64,000 nucleotides of DNA from Achromobacter spanius. GTDB lineage: Bacteria > Pseudomonadota > Gammaproteobacteria > Burkholderiales > Burkholderiaceae_B. Shown one piece after another: positions 25,605 to 35,657 of the stretch. Under the pieces are notes generated by a model. It was not told the origin of the DNA and did not search any database. It saw nothing but the letters and a program-made list of their open reading frames with translations. The stretch lies in assembly GCF_002812705.1 (NCBI RefSeq), contig NZ_CP025030.1:1054001-1118000 (forward strand), given 5' to 3'. The first letter of the stretch is position 1; the number at the start of each line of letters is the position of its first letter. The translations under genes were made by a program, and so were the position numbers.

Positions 25605-26927
25605 ATGGCGCAGACCGATGTGCGGGGCAATCCCGTTTCCACGGATGATCAAACATCCCTGGCCACCTGCGAACAGGCGCAATCCCTGTTTCTTGGCTAT
25701 TACGGCGACCCGCTAGGAATCATCGACCAGGCCTTGGCCAACAACCCCGTGTTCGTCATGGGTCATGTGCTGCGCGCAGGGATGATGATCACGGCCAGCG
25801 ACCAATGCGTGGAGCCGCTGCTGCGCGAAAGCGTGGAAGCCGCCGAGCGCCTGCACGACATCGCCAACACGCGCGAACGGCGCCACACCGCCGCCGCGCG
25901 CGCTTGGCTGGATGGCGAATTCTCCACTGCACTGCGGCGCTACGCCGACATTCTCATTGACTACCCGCACGACACGCTAGCCCTGCAAGTGGGCCATATC
26001 GGCGACTTCCTGCTTGGGCGCTCGACCATGCTGCGCGACCGCGTGGCCGGCATTCTTCCGGAATGGAACAGCCAGATGCCGCACTACGGCTACGTGCTGG
26101 GCATGCATGCCTTCGGCCTGGAGGAAACCAACTTGTACGCCCAGGCCGAGGCCCAGGGCCGGCGCGCGCTGGAGTTGAACCCCCGCGATCCCTGGGCCGT
26201 GCACGCGGTGGCCCATGTGCTGGAGATGCAGGGGCGCGTGGAGGAGGGCATCGCATGGTTGGACGGACGCCGCGAAGACTGGTCCACCGACAATATGCTG
26301 TCCATCCACAACTGGTGGCATCTGGCACTGTTCCACCTGGACCGCGACGAGACAACCGAGGTGCTGGCCCTGTACGACAAGCGGCTGCGCGAATCGTCCA
26401 CCGGGCAGGTCCTGGACCTGGTCGATGCGTCCGCCATGCTGTGGCGCCTGCTGCTGCGCGGCGTGGACGTAGGACCGCGCTGGCGACAGTTGGCCGACGT
26501 ATGGCAGGAACGCGGGGGCACGGGGTATTACGCGTTCAATGATGTCCATGCCTTGATGGCCTACCTGGGCGCGAGCAATGACGCGGCCGCGCAGCAATTG
26601 ATAGGCGCCATGGAGGCCGCGGCGGAAAGCAGCGGCACCAATGCAATGATGACGCGTGCCGTCGGCCTGCCCGTGGCGCATGCGTTGGTGGCCTTCGCCC
26701 GCCAGGACTATGCGCTGGCCGCGGACCTGCTGCGTGACGTGCGCCTGATCGCGCACCGCTTTGGCGGCAGCCACGCCCAGCGTGATGTGCTGGCGCTGAC
26801 CCTGGTGGAAGCGGCCTTGCGCGATGGCGCTCGCAGCCTGGCCAAGGTGCTGACGGCGGAACGCATGGCCTTGAAACCCGCCAGCGAAGGCAACCGCAAG
26901 CTGGCTTCGCGGGCGGCGGCGCTGTAG
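25605..26927 (+). CDS. TTC38-like tetratricopeptide repeat protein
   Basis: A 440-residue soluble helical-repeat protein. The arrangement resembles the TTC38 family: PVFVMGHVLRAGMMI early, RERRHTAAARAWLDGEF, PHYGYVLGMHAFGLEETN, PRDPWAVHAVAHVLEMQGR, and DNMLSIHNWWHLALFHLD. The conserved His-rich helices (HAVAHVLEM; HNWWHLALFHL) are family hallmarks of unknown meaning. There is no signal peptide. It lies 147 nt downstream of the response regulator on the same strand, but the spacing suggests an independent gene. The bacterial role of the family is not established as far as I know. Confidence 0.85.
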   Translation: MAQTDVRGNPVSTDDQTSLATCEQAQSLFLGYYGDPLGIIDQALANNPVFVMGHVLRAGMMITASDQCVEPLLRESVEAAERLHDIANTRERRHTAAARAWLDGEFSTALRRYADILIDYPHDTLALQVGHIGDFLLGRSTMLRDRVAGILPEWNSQMPHYGYVLGMHAFGLEETNLYAQAEAQGRRALELNPRDPWAVHAVAHVLEMQGRVEEGIAWLDGRREDWSTDNMLSIHNWWHLALFHLDRDETTEVLALYDKRLRESSTGQVLDLVDASAMLWRLLLRGVDVGPRWRQLADVWQERGGTGYYAFNDVHALMAYLGASNDAAAQQLIGAMEAAAESSGTNAMMTRAVGLPVAHALVAFARQDYALAADLLRDVRLIAHRFGGSHAQRDVLALTLVEAALRDGARSLAKVLTAERMALKPASEGNRKLASRAAAL

Positions 26928-27155
26928 CGGGGGCGTTGCAGGGTGTTCAGTGAACCATAGCCACTTCTTTCAAGCGGCCTGTGGCACTGCAGCGACCTCA
27001 CGTATCCCGAAACAAGTCGGTGATTGTCCTTTGCTTCCGCTTGCAACCCGACAAGGCGGGTGTCGGCCTAACCCGGCATGGCGCCGAACACCGGCACCAG
27101 GCTGCTTACCTCATGGGGCGCGCTTGCCTTGCATACGGACATGTGGTGATTCTTG

Positions 27156-27889
27156 TCATGCAGCTTGATACTCGCGCTTATCGTGTCTCGACCGACCGCG
27201 TATCTCCATCTCTGCAGCGAGCAGCTCCTCCAACAGCAACGCGGTGCTCGTGCCGTGTTTCGCATGCTTCAAGGCGGCGCGCGCCGCTTCGCCCAGGGTG
27301 TCGAAGTGCAGCTTCTCTGCAAACTCTCGGGAGCCCGTCGCCTTGTTCATGTACCAGATCTTAGGGCTCTTTACCGCTACGATTCCCAGCCAGTCCTCGC
27401 GCCAACCGTTCTCCAGACCGAAGGCCTCGTCTTCGCTGATGCAAGCCAGCATCCGCGTGACACGGGCGCGAACCGCCGCATCAACTTGACCGTCAGGCAG
27501 CACCATCGGTCCATACACGACGTGCTTTCCGCGCACGAGAAAGATCCAATGGTTGCCGTTGGTGACGACACCCATCATCCCGGGCTTGAGATAACAATCG
27601 ATAAGGTCCGGATGCAATTTCCTGGCGAACTTCTTCGCCTCAATCAACCAGACAGGCCGGGATCCCTGCACGATGGCGATGTCCGCCGACAACCGCTTTT
27701 CCGAACCGTTCGGCTGGGGTATTCATAGAAGGCTTCCAGGCCGCTGATTTCCAATGCGGCATCCGTCACGGGACAGATCAACCGATACATCGCCCACCGT
27801 TCGGATGGCTGGGGTCGAATCGGCTTCCCGCCGAACGACGTATCGAACTCTTGCTGGCCCGAGGCACTGCTTTTTATGAACTTATTCAT
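27156..27889 (-). pseudogene. Restriction-endonuclease-like (PD-(D/E)XK) gene with apparent frameshift
   Basis: Two overlapping frames join into one protein of about 244 residues. The first frame begins MNKFIKSSASGQQEFD at 27889 and runs to GLEAFYEYP; the second continues QPNGSEKRLSADIAIV, then VWLIEAKKF. The junction is a run of four G (27716-27719; CCCC on the coding strand) where one missing base would restore a single frame. The nuclease-fold residues D (in ADIAIV) and E-x-K (in LIEAKK), as in HsdR N-terminal and related endonuclease domains, lie just after the break. The ATG overlaps the end of the AddA-like gene, so the protein would be the last product of the operon. It could be a true mutation, a sequencing error, or a programmed shift. 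Confidence 0.7.
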
Positions 27890-30800
27890 GGGCTGCAGCA
27901 ATCTGCACAGCGCGAGCGGCAACGGGCAGGAATAGCCAGCGCTCACGCACGGCCTCTCCCGACGCGGCCTCGACTGCGCGAGCGTAGGCCTCCAATTGTC
28001 CGCCGTGCGTCGCGGCCAGGCGCTCGCCATCCGCGACGCCGCGCGGGTCGGCCTTGTGATCGATGAGGATGCGGCCAGCCGCGACGCGGATCAGCAGATC
28101 GATCTGGCCGCGGATGACGGTGCCGTCGGCACGTGGCACCTGAATCGGCAGTTCCGCCTGGGCAGTGCCTTCGGGCCACTTCGACTGCCACCAGTCCTGA
28201 AAGGCCTCCACCTGGAAGCGGACCGCTTCCGGCGTCACGGCGCCATGGACGCCCCAGCGTATCAGGACCTCCCTGATCTGTTCATCGCTGATGGGACGCG
28301 ACGGATCCGCCACCGAGCAAGCGATGCAACCATGCAGCGCCGAACCCAGCGCAGCCATGTCGGTGTCGGACTGGACAACGATCCGCTTGCCTACGTCCTC
28401 CACCTTCACCGCCCGATGCTGCCCGGCCTGGGCGGCGCTGGGCGCAAACCAGAGCCGGTCAAAAGACTTTGGCTGGCGTGCGTCGAAGTAACGCATGGCC
28501 CGTGCGGCCGGCGCGGGCGGTGCGTCGAGTGATTCATCGAAGTCCCAGGCTTTCGTTTCGCGGACGACCGTCTGGCCGTCCATCACGGAAGCGCCCGCCG
28601 GTCCCCAGAGCTTGGCGGCCGCGTCGATCTCTTCGAGCCAATCGCAGGACGGGGCCGAATCCACCGTCTTGGTACCGCCCACCAGGGCGAGCACATCGCG
28701 TGCGCGGGTAAGGGCGACATACAGCAGGCGTGTGTTCTCAGTGCGCGCCTGCTCGGCCATGAGCTTGCCGGTTTCCGAGGCCTCCGCATCGGCGATGACC
28801 TGCACGGCAGACCTGAAGGGATTCACCCAATGATGGATGTAGCGGTTGGCCAGAGGGGCTGTCGCGTCAAAAGCACCGATTGTCCGGGAACGCACGTTCC
28901 ATAGATCAGTGCGGTAGCCGTGATCCAGGCCGATCACGATCACCATCGGCCACTCCAGGCCCTTGGCCGCATGGAAGGTCATGACTTCGACCGCGCCATG
29001 GGCGGCGGCCGCGCGTCCGTCCGCCCCATCAGCCACCAGTTCCTGGAACCAAAGCAACATCCCGTTGATCGTCGCCGGTTGCCGCGAGCCCAGACAAGCC
29101 TCCTCGTACTGTTGCGCCAACGCCAACAGCGCTTCGATGTTGGCGATACGAACCTGCGCCTCACGCTCTGCCGCCGACCACTGGTGGGCCAAGCGCGCGA
29201 CGCCGGACTCGGCTTTTGCCAGCCGCAGCGCTTCACGCGGCGTGAGCGACACCAGGGACGGCCGCAAGCTGGCCAGCCGGGCGATAAGCGGATGAGCGTC
29301 CGCTCCCTCCGCCTTCCATGCCGACACCGAGGGGGAAGTCTCGCCGTCTCCGTCCGCAGCTATCCCGGCAAGAAACTGCAATCGGTCTTGCAGCCAGTCT
29401 TCCGGCCTGATCGAACCCGTCAGCCCGACAATCATGGCCGTGGCCACCGTATCCGAGGCGTCCTGCAAACGGCGCAGGCAGGCCAGCACCAACTGAACCT
29501 CGGGCGTCGACATCAAGCCGGGCCGGGCCGCCGCCGCGGCAATGCCCCAGCGGCTCAGAGCATCGACCGCGGACTTGATATGGTCGTTCTTGCGGCACAG
29601 CACGGCGATGTCGCTGGCTTGCAACGGACGCTCCTGGCCCGTAGCCTTGTCGGCAATCAGGATGCCGCGCCCCAGCAGCTCCGACACCGCGGGTCCCAAG
29701 GCTTTCAGCGAAATTGAGCGTTTCCCGGCTTCCGTCACGAATGACCAGTTCAAAAGCTGAGTCTGTCCGGCAAGCGGCGTGCGCACCGGCCTGAGCGCGG
29801 TTTCGGAGGCTGGCGCGGGGTGAAACGCCGGCACGAACACCTCGTTGGCCAAGCCCACCAACCCAGGGGTGGACCGGTACGAATCCGACAACGGTGTACC
29901 CATCGTGCCGCCCCAGCCTTCCACGGAATCAAGGATCTGCTGAATGAGTGTCGAATCCGTGCCGCGAAAGCCATAGATGGCTTGCTTGGGGTCGCCTACC
30001 CATATCGAGCTTTTGGCCAGCTTCGCCAACTCTACGAAGATGGCCAATTGAAGCGGATTCGTGTCCTGGAACTCGTCGACCAGCACGAGATCGAGTTCCC
30101 CTGCGAGCGCTTCACGCACCAGGGTGCTGCTTTGCAAGGCTCGCAGCAGCAAGACCTCTTGATCCGTGAAGTCGACCACGCCAAGTTCCCGCTTGGCATC
30201 GGCAAAGGCTTGCAAGGCACGTCCCGCCAGGTCGAACACCGTACAAAGATAGTTCCGCACATCATCGTGAAACCGGCCATGGGTAGGATGGCGTGCCGCG
30301 ATATCTTGAAGGTCCTCCACGATGCTGGCCTGCTTGGCGCCCGCCTTCAGTTTCGACAGCTGCTGCCAGGCGTTCCAGGAAAGTTGCCCGCGAGAGAGCG
30401 CGCTGCGGGCAGTCGTGATGCTCTCGATCGCGTCGTTCAGAACCTTGGTATTCGCGCCGGCGGCCTGCACCCGCTTGAGTTCGTGCTCCGTACGTTCAAG
30501 CGCCTCGGCCAGGACTGCATCGTGATCGCCCTGCGGGCGCGGCCAGCACGCAAGCATGGCTTCCGAATTGCGTGGCCCCATCTTGGCCAGTTCGTCGGGG
30601 TTGAGGTTGTTGGAGCGCGCCGCGTTCATGATCGCGTGCAGCGTGGCCGTCACCGCGTCATCCTTCAGGTCCAGTCGCGCGGCCAGCTGCGCCAGATTCT
30701 CGACGCCGCTCGCATCCTGAACGCCTTCCACAGCCACGCGCACAAGGCGGCGGCCTTCGTCTTCGGTCAGCACCGTCTGATCCGGCGAGATGCCGAGTTC

Positions 30801-31085
30801 AAAGCAGAATCGCTGAATCAAACGCCCGCAGACGCTATTGACCGTACCGATGCTCGCCTGCCCCAGCGCGGCGGCAAGATCAAGCCGCCGCTGGTTCAAC
30901 AACGTCGACCTCGCGCGCTCGCGCAACTCCGAGGCAGCCTTGACCGTGAAGGTGGTGGCCAGGATCGCTGCTGGCCGCGCAGCGCCGCTTCGCAGACGGT
31001 CCGCCAGCAAGTGAGTCAGGTAATAGGTCTTTCCGCTGCCCGCCCCGGCGCGGACGAATTCCACATTCATATTCTTCTGATCCAT
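27882..31085 (-). CDS. AddA-like SF1 helicase with C-terminal PD-(D/E)XK nuclease
   Basis: A 1067-residue protein with the full UvrD-type helicase set: Walker A AGAGSGKT with Lys19, motif Ia TTFTVKAASELRERA, motif II LVLVDEFQDTN, motif III WVGDPKQAIYGFRG, motif V VMTFHAAKGLEW, and motif VI LLYVALTRARD. The C-terminus has the RecB/AddA nuclease motif GQIDLLIRV followed by ILIDHKAD (D, then D-x-K). ATG at 31085 is 2 nt after the AddB-like stop; a longer open frame to 31157 is not needed. It differs from canonical AddA in length and in its neighbours (WYL regulator and NERD-helicase). It is probably the motor and one nuclease of a DNA end-processing complex. Confidence 0.88.
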   Translation of the reverse strand: MDQKNMNVEFVRAGAGSGKTYYLTHLLADRLRSGAARPAAILATTFTVKAASELRERARSTLLNQRRLDLAAALGQASIGTVNSVCGRLIQRFCFELGISPDQTVLTEDEGRRLVRVAVEGVQDASGVENLAQLAARLDLKDDAVTATLHAIMNAARSNNLNPDELAKMGPRNSEAMLACWPRPQGDHDAVLAEALERTEHELKRVQAAGANTKVLNDAIESITTARSALSRGQLSWNAWQQLSKLKAGAKQASIVEDLQDIAARHPTHGRFHDDVRNYLCTVFDLAGRALQAFADAKRELGVVDFTDQEVLLLRALQSSTLVREALAGELDLVLVDEFQDTNPLQLAIFVELAKLAKSSIWVGDPKQAIYGFRGTDSTLIQQILDSVEGWGGTMGTPLSDSYRSTPGLVGLANEVFVPAFHPAPASETALRPVRTPLAGQTQLLNWSFVTEAGKRSISLKALGPAVSELLGRGILIADKATGQERPLQASDIAVLCRKNDHIKSAVDALSRWGIAAAAARPGLMSTPEVQLVLACLRRLQDASDTVATAMIVGLTGSIRPEDWLQDRLQFLAGIAADGDGETSPSVSAWKAEGADAHPLIARLASLRPSLVSLTPREALRLAKAESGVARLAHQWSAAEREAQVRIANIEALLALAQQYEEACLGSRQPATINGMLLWFQELVADGADGRAAAAHGAVEVMTFHAAKGLEWPMVIVIGLDHGYRTDLWNVRSRTIGAFDATAPLANRYIHHWVNPFRSAVQVIADAEASETGKLMAEQARTENTRLLYVALTRARDVLALVGGTKTVDSAPSCDWLEEIDAAAKLWGPAGASVMDGQTVVRETKAWDFDESLDAPPAPAARAMRYFDARQPKSFDRLWFAPSAAQAGQHRAVKVEDVGKRIVVQSDTDMAALGSALHGCIACSVADPSRPISDEQIREVLIRWGVHGAVTPEAVRFQVEAFQDWWQSKWPEGTAQAELPIQVPRADGTVIRGQIDLLIRVAAGRILIDHKADPRGVADGERLAATHGGQLEAYARAVEAASGEAVRERWLFLPVAARAVQIAAAHE

Positions 31086-31087
31086 GG

Positions 31088-33781
31088 TTATTCCCTGGTG
31101 CCGAACAGCGCCGTGTAATCGCCATGCCACGGCGCGGTTTCGCCCAGCGGCAGGCAATCTTCCGGAGATGGTTCCGGTTCTGGATAGAGTCCCTTTTCGA
31201 TCACGTCAACACGGCCTTCCTGCCACTGCCGCACCCGCCAGGCCCAGGTGGCTCTGGCCTGCATGACGAGCTCGGACGCATTGATGCCGTTCTTTGCACT
31301 GATGACACGGGCTTGTGGGCCGAAGACGTCTGGCGTAACGGTCAACAGCAGAGCCTCACGGAACGTGAAATAGCCCACCGCGGCAGGCAGCGCGCCGAGT
31401 TCCTGCCGGATCATTTCGCCATACAACGCCAGTTGCAGGTAGGTGCCGTCGGACAGCGCTTGCCGATAGCGCTTCGCGCCCGTCCATTTGAGATCGAGCG
31501 CGGCGGTCCTGCCATCGGCAAGATGCAACAACAGGTCGGTGGCGCCGTTGAGACGCAACGCACCGAGCATGCCAGCCAGCGGCCGCTCGGCCTCGACACG
31601 GACGACGCCGGCATGCGCCATATGCTGCAGCAACACCCACAGGCCGTGACGCATGGTGTTCTTGAACTGAAAGAGCGCGGCGCTGTTGCCCGGCGCAAGC
31701 AACGGCATGCCTTCCTGTTCAAGCAATCTTGCCAACTCCGGCTCCAGCCACGCTTCCAATTGGGCCTGGCTCCAGGATGGCGCATCATCGTTGACGAAGA
31801 GGGTCTCCACCAAGCGGTGCGAGAGGTTGCCGAGCAAGCGGCCATCCTTCGCGACCACCGTAGCCCGCCCAGTACGCAAACCGGCCGCATACTTCAACAC
31901 GGCGATCGCCGGGTTGTTGAAATGAAGATCCAATGACGTGTAAGACTGCGAGGGCAGGCGTGTCGGAAGCGGATAGGCGGCCCGCCATGGCGCATCCGTG
32001 TCCAACTCCCAGACGCCTTGCGCGCGTTGCAATGGCAGAGACGCGACCTGCCTCAACTGGTCGCGCACCATTGGATGCTCTTCGAGCTGCGATGCGACCA
32101 ACGCAGGCGCGAGCAAGGCGATAAGCTGCCATGCCGGATGGTCTTCCGCCGGTGCCGGCGGCAAGACCAGAATCAGGCGATCCGCAGCAGTCAGCAGCGG
32201 CCGCATCCACAACGCGGCCAGGCTTCCCATGGCGAACGCCTGGTCCACAAGCTCGACCCCGCCCGCTGCCAGCGCCTCGATTTCAGGACGGCTCCACGGA
32301 TGCCCCGCTGGCAGCTTCGGCGCGGAGGGCATCCACCAGATGACTTCGGCGACCGGCCCCAGGGCGCAGGCTTCGGGCGTCGTGGCGCTGAGCATGCAAG
32401 CCGCCTCGGCCACGGCCAGGCTATTGCCGCAGGCCGTGGTCGCCTGAGCGCACAGCTGTTCGAGCAACCGGGGCTTGACGTGCTTGACCCCGTCCCGCTG
32501 CAGCGACAGGAGGCCGCTGAGCGTGCCCGCGCATTGCCCCAGGGCCGCACCGAGATCACGCGCCACGGCGTCGGTAGGCATGAGGTGCAGCAAACGGCCG
32601 CGCAGTGCCTGCGCCAGCAGTTTGACCCGCTCGATTGCATAGTCAATGGGCGCGCCGAGGGCTCGCGGATGGCGGGGCGATTCAAGCCAGACCCGGATGT
32701 GCTGCTCCAGTTCCGCGCGAAATTCGGGCGGTGTCTCGGCCAGCAGGTGTGCGCGCGCCTTGATCCACTCGGCCCCGCCGATACCCGGATGCTCTGAAAA
32801 GACCGCGCCGAACGCGCGACGCGCCGAGGCCCGGAAGGGCCCGATCGGATGCATGAGGAAATCCAGCAGGCGCGCAGGTTCCAGAGGATCCCAGAAGGTC
32901 TCGAAGCTCAGCGGCAACGCCAACAATGCCGGACGCAAGGCACTGGACTCGTCAAAACCGCAGACCGGTGCGCCGTTGACACGCAAGGTATCGTCGACCG
33001 AAGCGCCGTGCTGCTCGCTGACCAGGAGCATCTGGGCCTGCCCGGCATGATAGTGATGAGCCAGCCATTGCTCCGCGGTTTCGCACGTGTGGGGACGAAG
33101 CACGACAATCGAGCCATCGCTGCCGTCGATATCCGGCTGAGCCGTGAACGATTGGTCAAGCGACACCGCATCCGACACGGCGCGTTGCAGACGCCCCAGT
33201 TGCGTATGCGGCTCGGCCGCGGGAACCAGGACGCTTCCGTCGACAACCGGAAATCGGGCCAAGAGCCTACGCCACAAGGACGGAAAAAGCTTGCAGTCCT
33301 CCAGCAGTACGATCTCGCCGACCGGTACGCTGCGCTCATCGAGCCGGCGCAGGACAGCGAGCAGGCGATCGCCTTCGCCGGGGGGCAACAAGCCGGCCGC
33401 CGCGGCTTCGACGACGGCCATGTCAGACAAGCGAGCCGGCCATCCCGCTGCCGCCGTGCCCGTCCATCCTCCAAGAATCCATTCGTCGCGCCATTGCAGG
33501 AGGCGGGCCGCGGTGCCGATTTCATCGGCCGCCAAACTGTCGTGAAAAAACCTGTCCGGCCCATCGGATTGACGCAATGCCAGCAGGAAGGCCGCGGTCC
33601 GTTCAGCCGCACTGACTGGCAACGACGACAGGCCAAGCCAGGTTTCCAACATCCCGAGAAAAGCCTGACGCCCCACGGTCGCGCGTTCGAGCGACGCCCC
33701 GGGGTGAGGCCCTTGCCACTGCTCGATATGCAGGCCCAGGGTAATTCTCAGCGCTGCCGTGGTGCCTTGTTGCTCTTGCAT
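31088..33781 (-). CDS. AddB-like PD-(D/E)XK nuclease with degenerate helicase region
   Basis: An 897-residue protein of AddB/RecC-like layout: a long, leucine/alanine-rich scaffold (GIGGAEWIKARAHLLAETPP; RLILVLPPAPAEDHPAWQLI) and a C-terminal nuclease domain with GATDLLLHLADGRTAALDLK, the D...D-x-K pattern, followed by RQALSDGTYLQLALYGEMI. No Walker A is present at the N-terminus, so the helicase half is inactive. The cysteines that hold the Fe-S cluster in true AddB are also absent; only one Cys lies near the C-terminus. It precedes the AddA-like gene by 2 nt and follows the NERD-helicase gene by 73 nt. Confidence 0.82.
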   Translation of the reverse strand: MQEQQGTTAALRITLGLHIEQWQGPHPGASLERATVGRQAFLGMLETWLGLSSLPVSAAERTAAFLLALRQSDGPDRFFHDSLAADEIGTAARLLQWRDEWILGGWTGTAAAGWPARLSDMAVVEAAAAGLLPPGEGDRLLAVLRRLDERSVPVGEIVLLEDCKLFPSLWRRLLARFPVVDGSVLVPAAEPHTQLGRLQRAVSDAVSLDQSFTAQPDIDGSDGSIVVLRPHTCETAEQWLAHHYHAGQAQMLLVSEQHGASVDDTLRVNGAPVCGFDESSALRPALLALPLSFETFWDPLEPARLLDFLMHPIGPFRASARRAFGAVFSEHPGIGGAEWIKARAHLLAETPPEFRAELEQHIRVWLESPRHPRALGAPIDYAIERVKLLAQALRGRLLHLMPTDAVARDLGAALGQCAGTLSGLLSLQRDGVKHVKPRLLEQLCAQATTACGNSLAVAEAACMLSATTPEACALGPVAEVIWWMPSAPKLPAGHPWSRPEIEALAAGGVELVDQAFAMGSLAALWMRPLLTAADRLILVLPPAPAEDHPAWQLIALLAPALVASQLEEHPMVRDQLRQVASLPLQRAQGVWELDTDAPWRAAYPLPTRLPSQSYTSLDLHFNNPAIAVLKYAAGLRTGRATVVAKDGRLLGNLSHRLVETLFVNDDAPSWSQAQLEAWLEPELARLLEQEGMPLLAPGNSAALFQFKNTMRHGLWVLLQHMAHAGVVRVEAERPLAGMLGALRLNGATDLLLHLADGRTAALDLKWTGAKRYRQALSDGTYLQLALYGEMIRQELGALPAAVGYFTFREALLLTVTPDVFGPQARVISAKNGINASELVMQARATWAWRVRQWQEGRVDVIEKGLYPEPEPSPEDCLPLGETAPWHGDYTALFGTRE

Positions 33782-33854
33782 TTCGCTCGCTCTTTGGTCA
33801 TAGGTGCGGATTGGGGGTGACGGGCTGCCTCCAGGGAAGTCGCCACGGGACTGA

Positions 33855-35510
33855 TCACGCCGGAGTCGGGCAGGCGTCGAGACGTTCGAGCAGTCGCGCC
33901 GCCGCCCGCTCGGACATGACCAGGACCAGCTTCATCGAGGCGCGCGTCGCGCCTACGAACAGGCGGCGAACCTCGTCGTCGCCCAGCATTTCGAAGTCGA
34001 TCTCCGCCATCACGACTGCCGGCGCGGACTGCCCCTTGAAGCGGTGCACGGTATCCGTCACCAGCGTGCCTTCGGAATACTGCGGCCGGCCTTCACCGTC
34101 GTAGGTGCCAAGAAATTTTCTCAGCGCATAGGAACCCAATTGATCGTAGGAAAGGATGCGAGAGCTATCCCTTCCCCGATAACTGAGAAGCGCGATGTCC
34201 ATCGTGGCGAACCCGGCCAATTCGCACAGGCGCACACCTTCTTTGACTTGGTCGAGCAATTGCGCGCCCGTCTCGTAGGTAAGGAATTCCACGTCGTGGC
34301 CCGCAACGGGCGATGCCGGCACGACCGCCACGCCGTCCGGGACCAATGCCTGCAGCAATTGAACGACAGCGCGCGGACTGCGGAAATTCATGTCTGCTCG
34401 CAGGCGTATCCAACCCGGCAGTTCCACGGCGGCATGGCGATACAGCTTCTGCATTGGATCTTCGAGCCAGAGAATGCGGGCATCATCTCGGGCATGGCGC
34501 AGAATCAGCTCAAACCAATCGGCCTTGATGTCCTGCCCCTCATCGATGATGACCGTGTCGAACATCAGATCCGGCGGGACCGCCAATTCCCGGCAGGCGT
34601 TGACCAGTTGCTCGAAGGCCATGGCCGCATTGAAGTCAGGCACCGACCCCGACTGTCTGACCATGCGTACGCACAGCATGTGGAACGTGCACACCACGCC
34701 GCCAGCGGGCACGATCGCGGCAATGTGATCTGCCAGGGGCCGGTTGAAGCAAAGATACAGCGGCCTGCGTCCGGCTTCGATTGCCGCGCGGTATTCGGCC
34801 AGGGCCAACTGCGTCTTTCCAGAGCCAGCCGTGCCGTTCACGTGCAGTCGAAAGGGCGTCATGTCGATTTGCCGGGCCCAATACGCCAGCCCGCTGGACA
34901 CGCGGGTGACCAGGGCCTGGGCCTGCCCCACCAAGGCGCTGGCATCCACCTCCAGTTGAATGACGTCGCAGAGAAACCGATGTACCTGCCCGTACAACGG
35001 ACCCGCGATGCCTGCGGGAAGAATCTGCTGAATCACCGTACACAATGCGTCGCGTCGGCCTGCGTCGACGATACGCTCGGACATCACGCCCACCGTTTGC
35101 GGCGTCTTGCACAAATAGTCGGGGCAATAGAGCAGATGCTCAATCTCGATATAAGCACCATTCAAGACCCGTGCCAGCTTGCCTCGCAGGCTGTTCACCG
35201 TGCGGCCCATCTGCGCGGGTACCGATTTCAGTTTGCCGCCGCCATAGTTCTTGGCCAGCCCATCAGGCGTCTCTTCCAATGGCCCGCATTTCTGCTCGAT
35301 GAGCATCATGTGTCCGGCCTGGTTGACGATGACGAAATCGACTTCGCCGTGGATGGCGTGGGATCGTTCGATATTGGTCCAATGCACGGCGTGATACACC
35401 GTATATTCATCCGGCAACCCCTGCGCCAACAATTCCAGCGTCTCGAATTCCCGACGCATCGCGCCAATGGCATCCATGGTCTGCCAACCATCCGGCACGA
35501 TACGCGCCAT
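33855..35510 (-). CDS. NERD-domain nuclease fused to SF1 helicase
   Basis: A 551-residue protein. The N-terminal NERD-type nuclease has HGEVDFVIVN and MMLIEQKCG, giving Asp58 and the E-x-K pair Glu72/Lys74. The C-terminal two thirds is an SF1 helicase: Walker A NGTAGSGKT with Lys232, motif II VIIDEGQDIKADW, motif III ILWLEDPMQKLYR, and a late motif LVTDTVHRFKGQSAPAVVMA, then RRLFVGATRASMKLVLVMS. ATG at 35510 follows AAAGGAG; an open extension upstream has no ribosome binding site. It is the first large gene of the nuclease-helicase operon. NERD-helicases of this type are frequent in phage-defence and plasmid contexts. Confidence 0.88.
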   Translation of the reverse strand: MARIVPDGWQTMDAIGAMRREFETLELLAQGLPDEYTVYHAVHWTNIERSHAIHGEVDFVIVNQAGHMMLIEQKCGPLEETPDGLAKNYGGGKLKSVPAQMGRTVNSLRGKLARVLNGAYIEIEHLLYCPDYLCKTPQTVGVMSERIVDAGRRDALCTVIQQILPAGIAGPLYGQVHRFLCDVIQLEVDASALVGQAQALVTRVSSGLAYWARQIDMTPFRLHVNGTAGSGKTQLALAEYRAAIEAGRRPLYLCFNRPLADHIAAIVPAGGVVCTFHMLCVRMVRQSGSVPDFNAAMAFEQLVNACRELAVPPDLMFDTVIIDEGQDIKADWFELILRHARDDARILWLEDPMQKLYRHAAVELPGWIRLRADMNFRSPRAVVQLLQALVPDGVAVVPASPVAGHDVEFLTYETGAQLLDQVKEGVRLCELAGFATMDIALLSYRGRDSSRILSYDQLGSYALRKFLGTYDGEGRPQYSEGTLVTDTVHRFKGQSAPAVVMAEIDFEMLGDDEVRRLFVGATRASMKLVLVMSERAAARLLERLDACPTPA

Positions 35511-35645
35511 GTTGCGAAGCTCCTTTGCAGGCGAAATTGGCGGGCGGTGTCCGGGAAAAGTACAGGGGCGTCCGCCTGAAGAACACAACCACCTCATTGC
35601 AGAGGGGTCTGTCCAGCCAAAATCAACATTTGGATTTAATTGTAC

Positions 35646-35657
35646 GTATTTAAATAC
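35646..35657. promoter_or_regulatory. Palindrome GTATTTAAATAC upstream of the NERD-helicase gene
   Basis: A perfect 12-bp palindrome within an AT-rich island (about 35600-35700) in otherwise GC-rich DNA, 136 bp before the NERD-helicase start. It is a candidate operator, possibly for the WYL regulator encoded upstream. Confidence 0.45.

Noticed and set aside
26928..27155. Gene in the gap between the TTC38-like gene and the restriction-like gene
   Set aside because: Only short frames without ribosome binding sites or family resemblance.
27882..33781. Naming the pair addA/addB as the housekeeping repair enzyme
   Set aside because: The AddB partner lacks Walker A and Fe-S cysteines and the operon includes a NERD-helicase and WYL regulator, so the gene symbols would overstate the identity.
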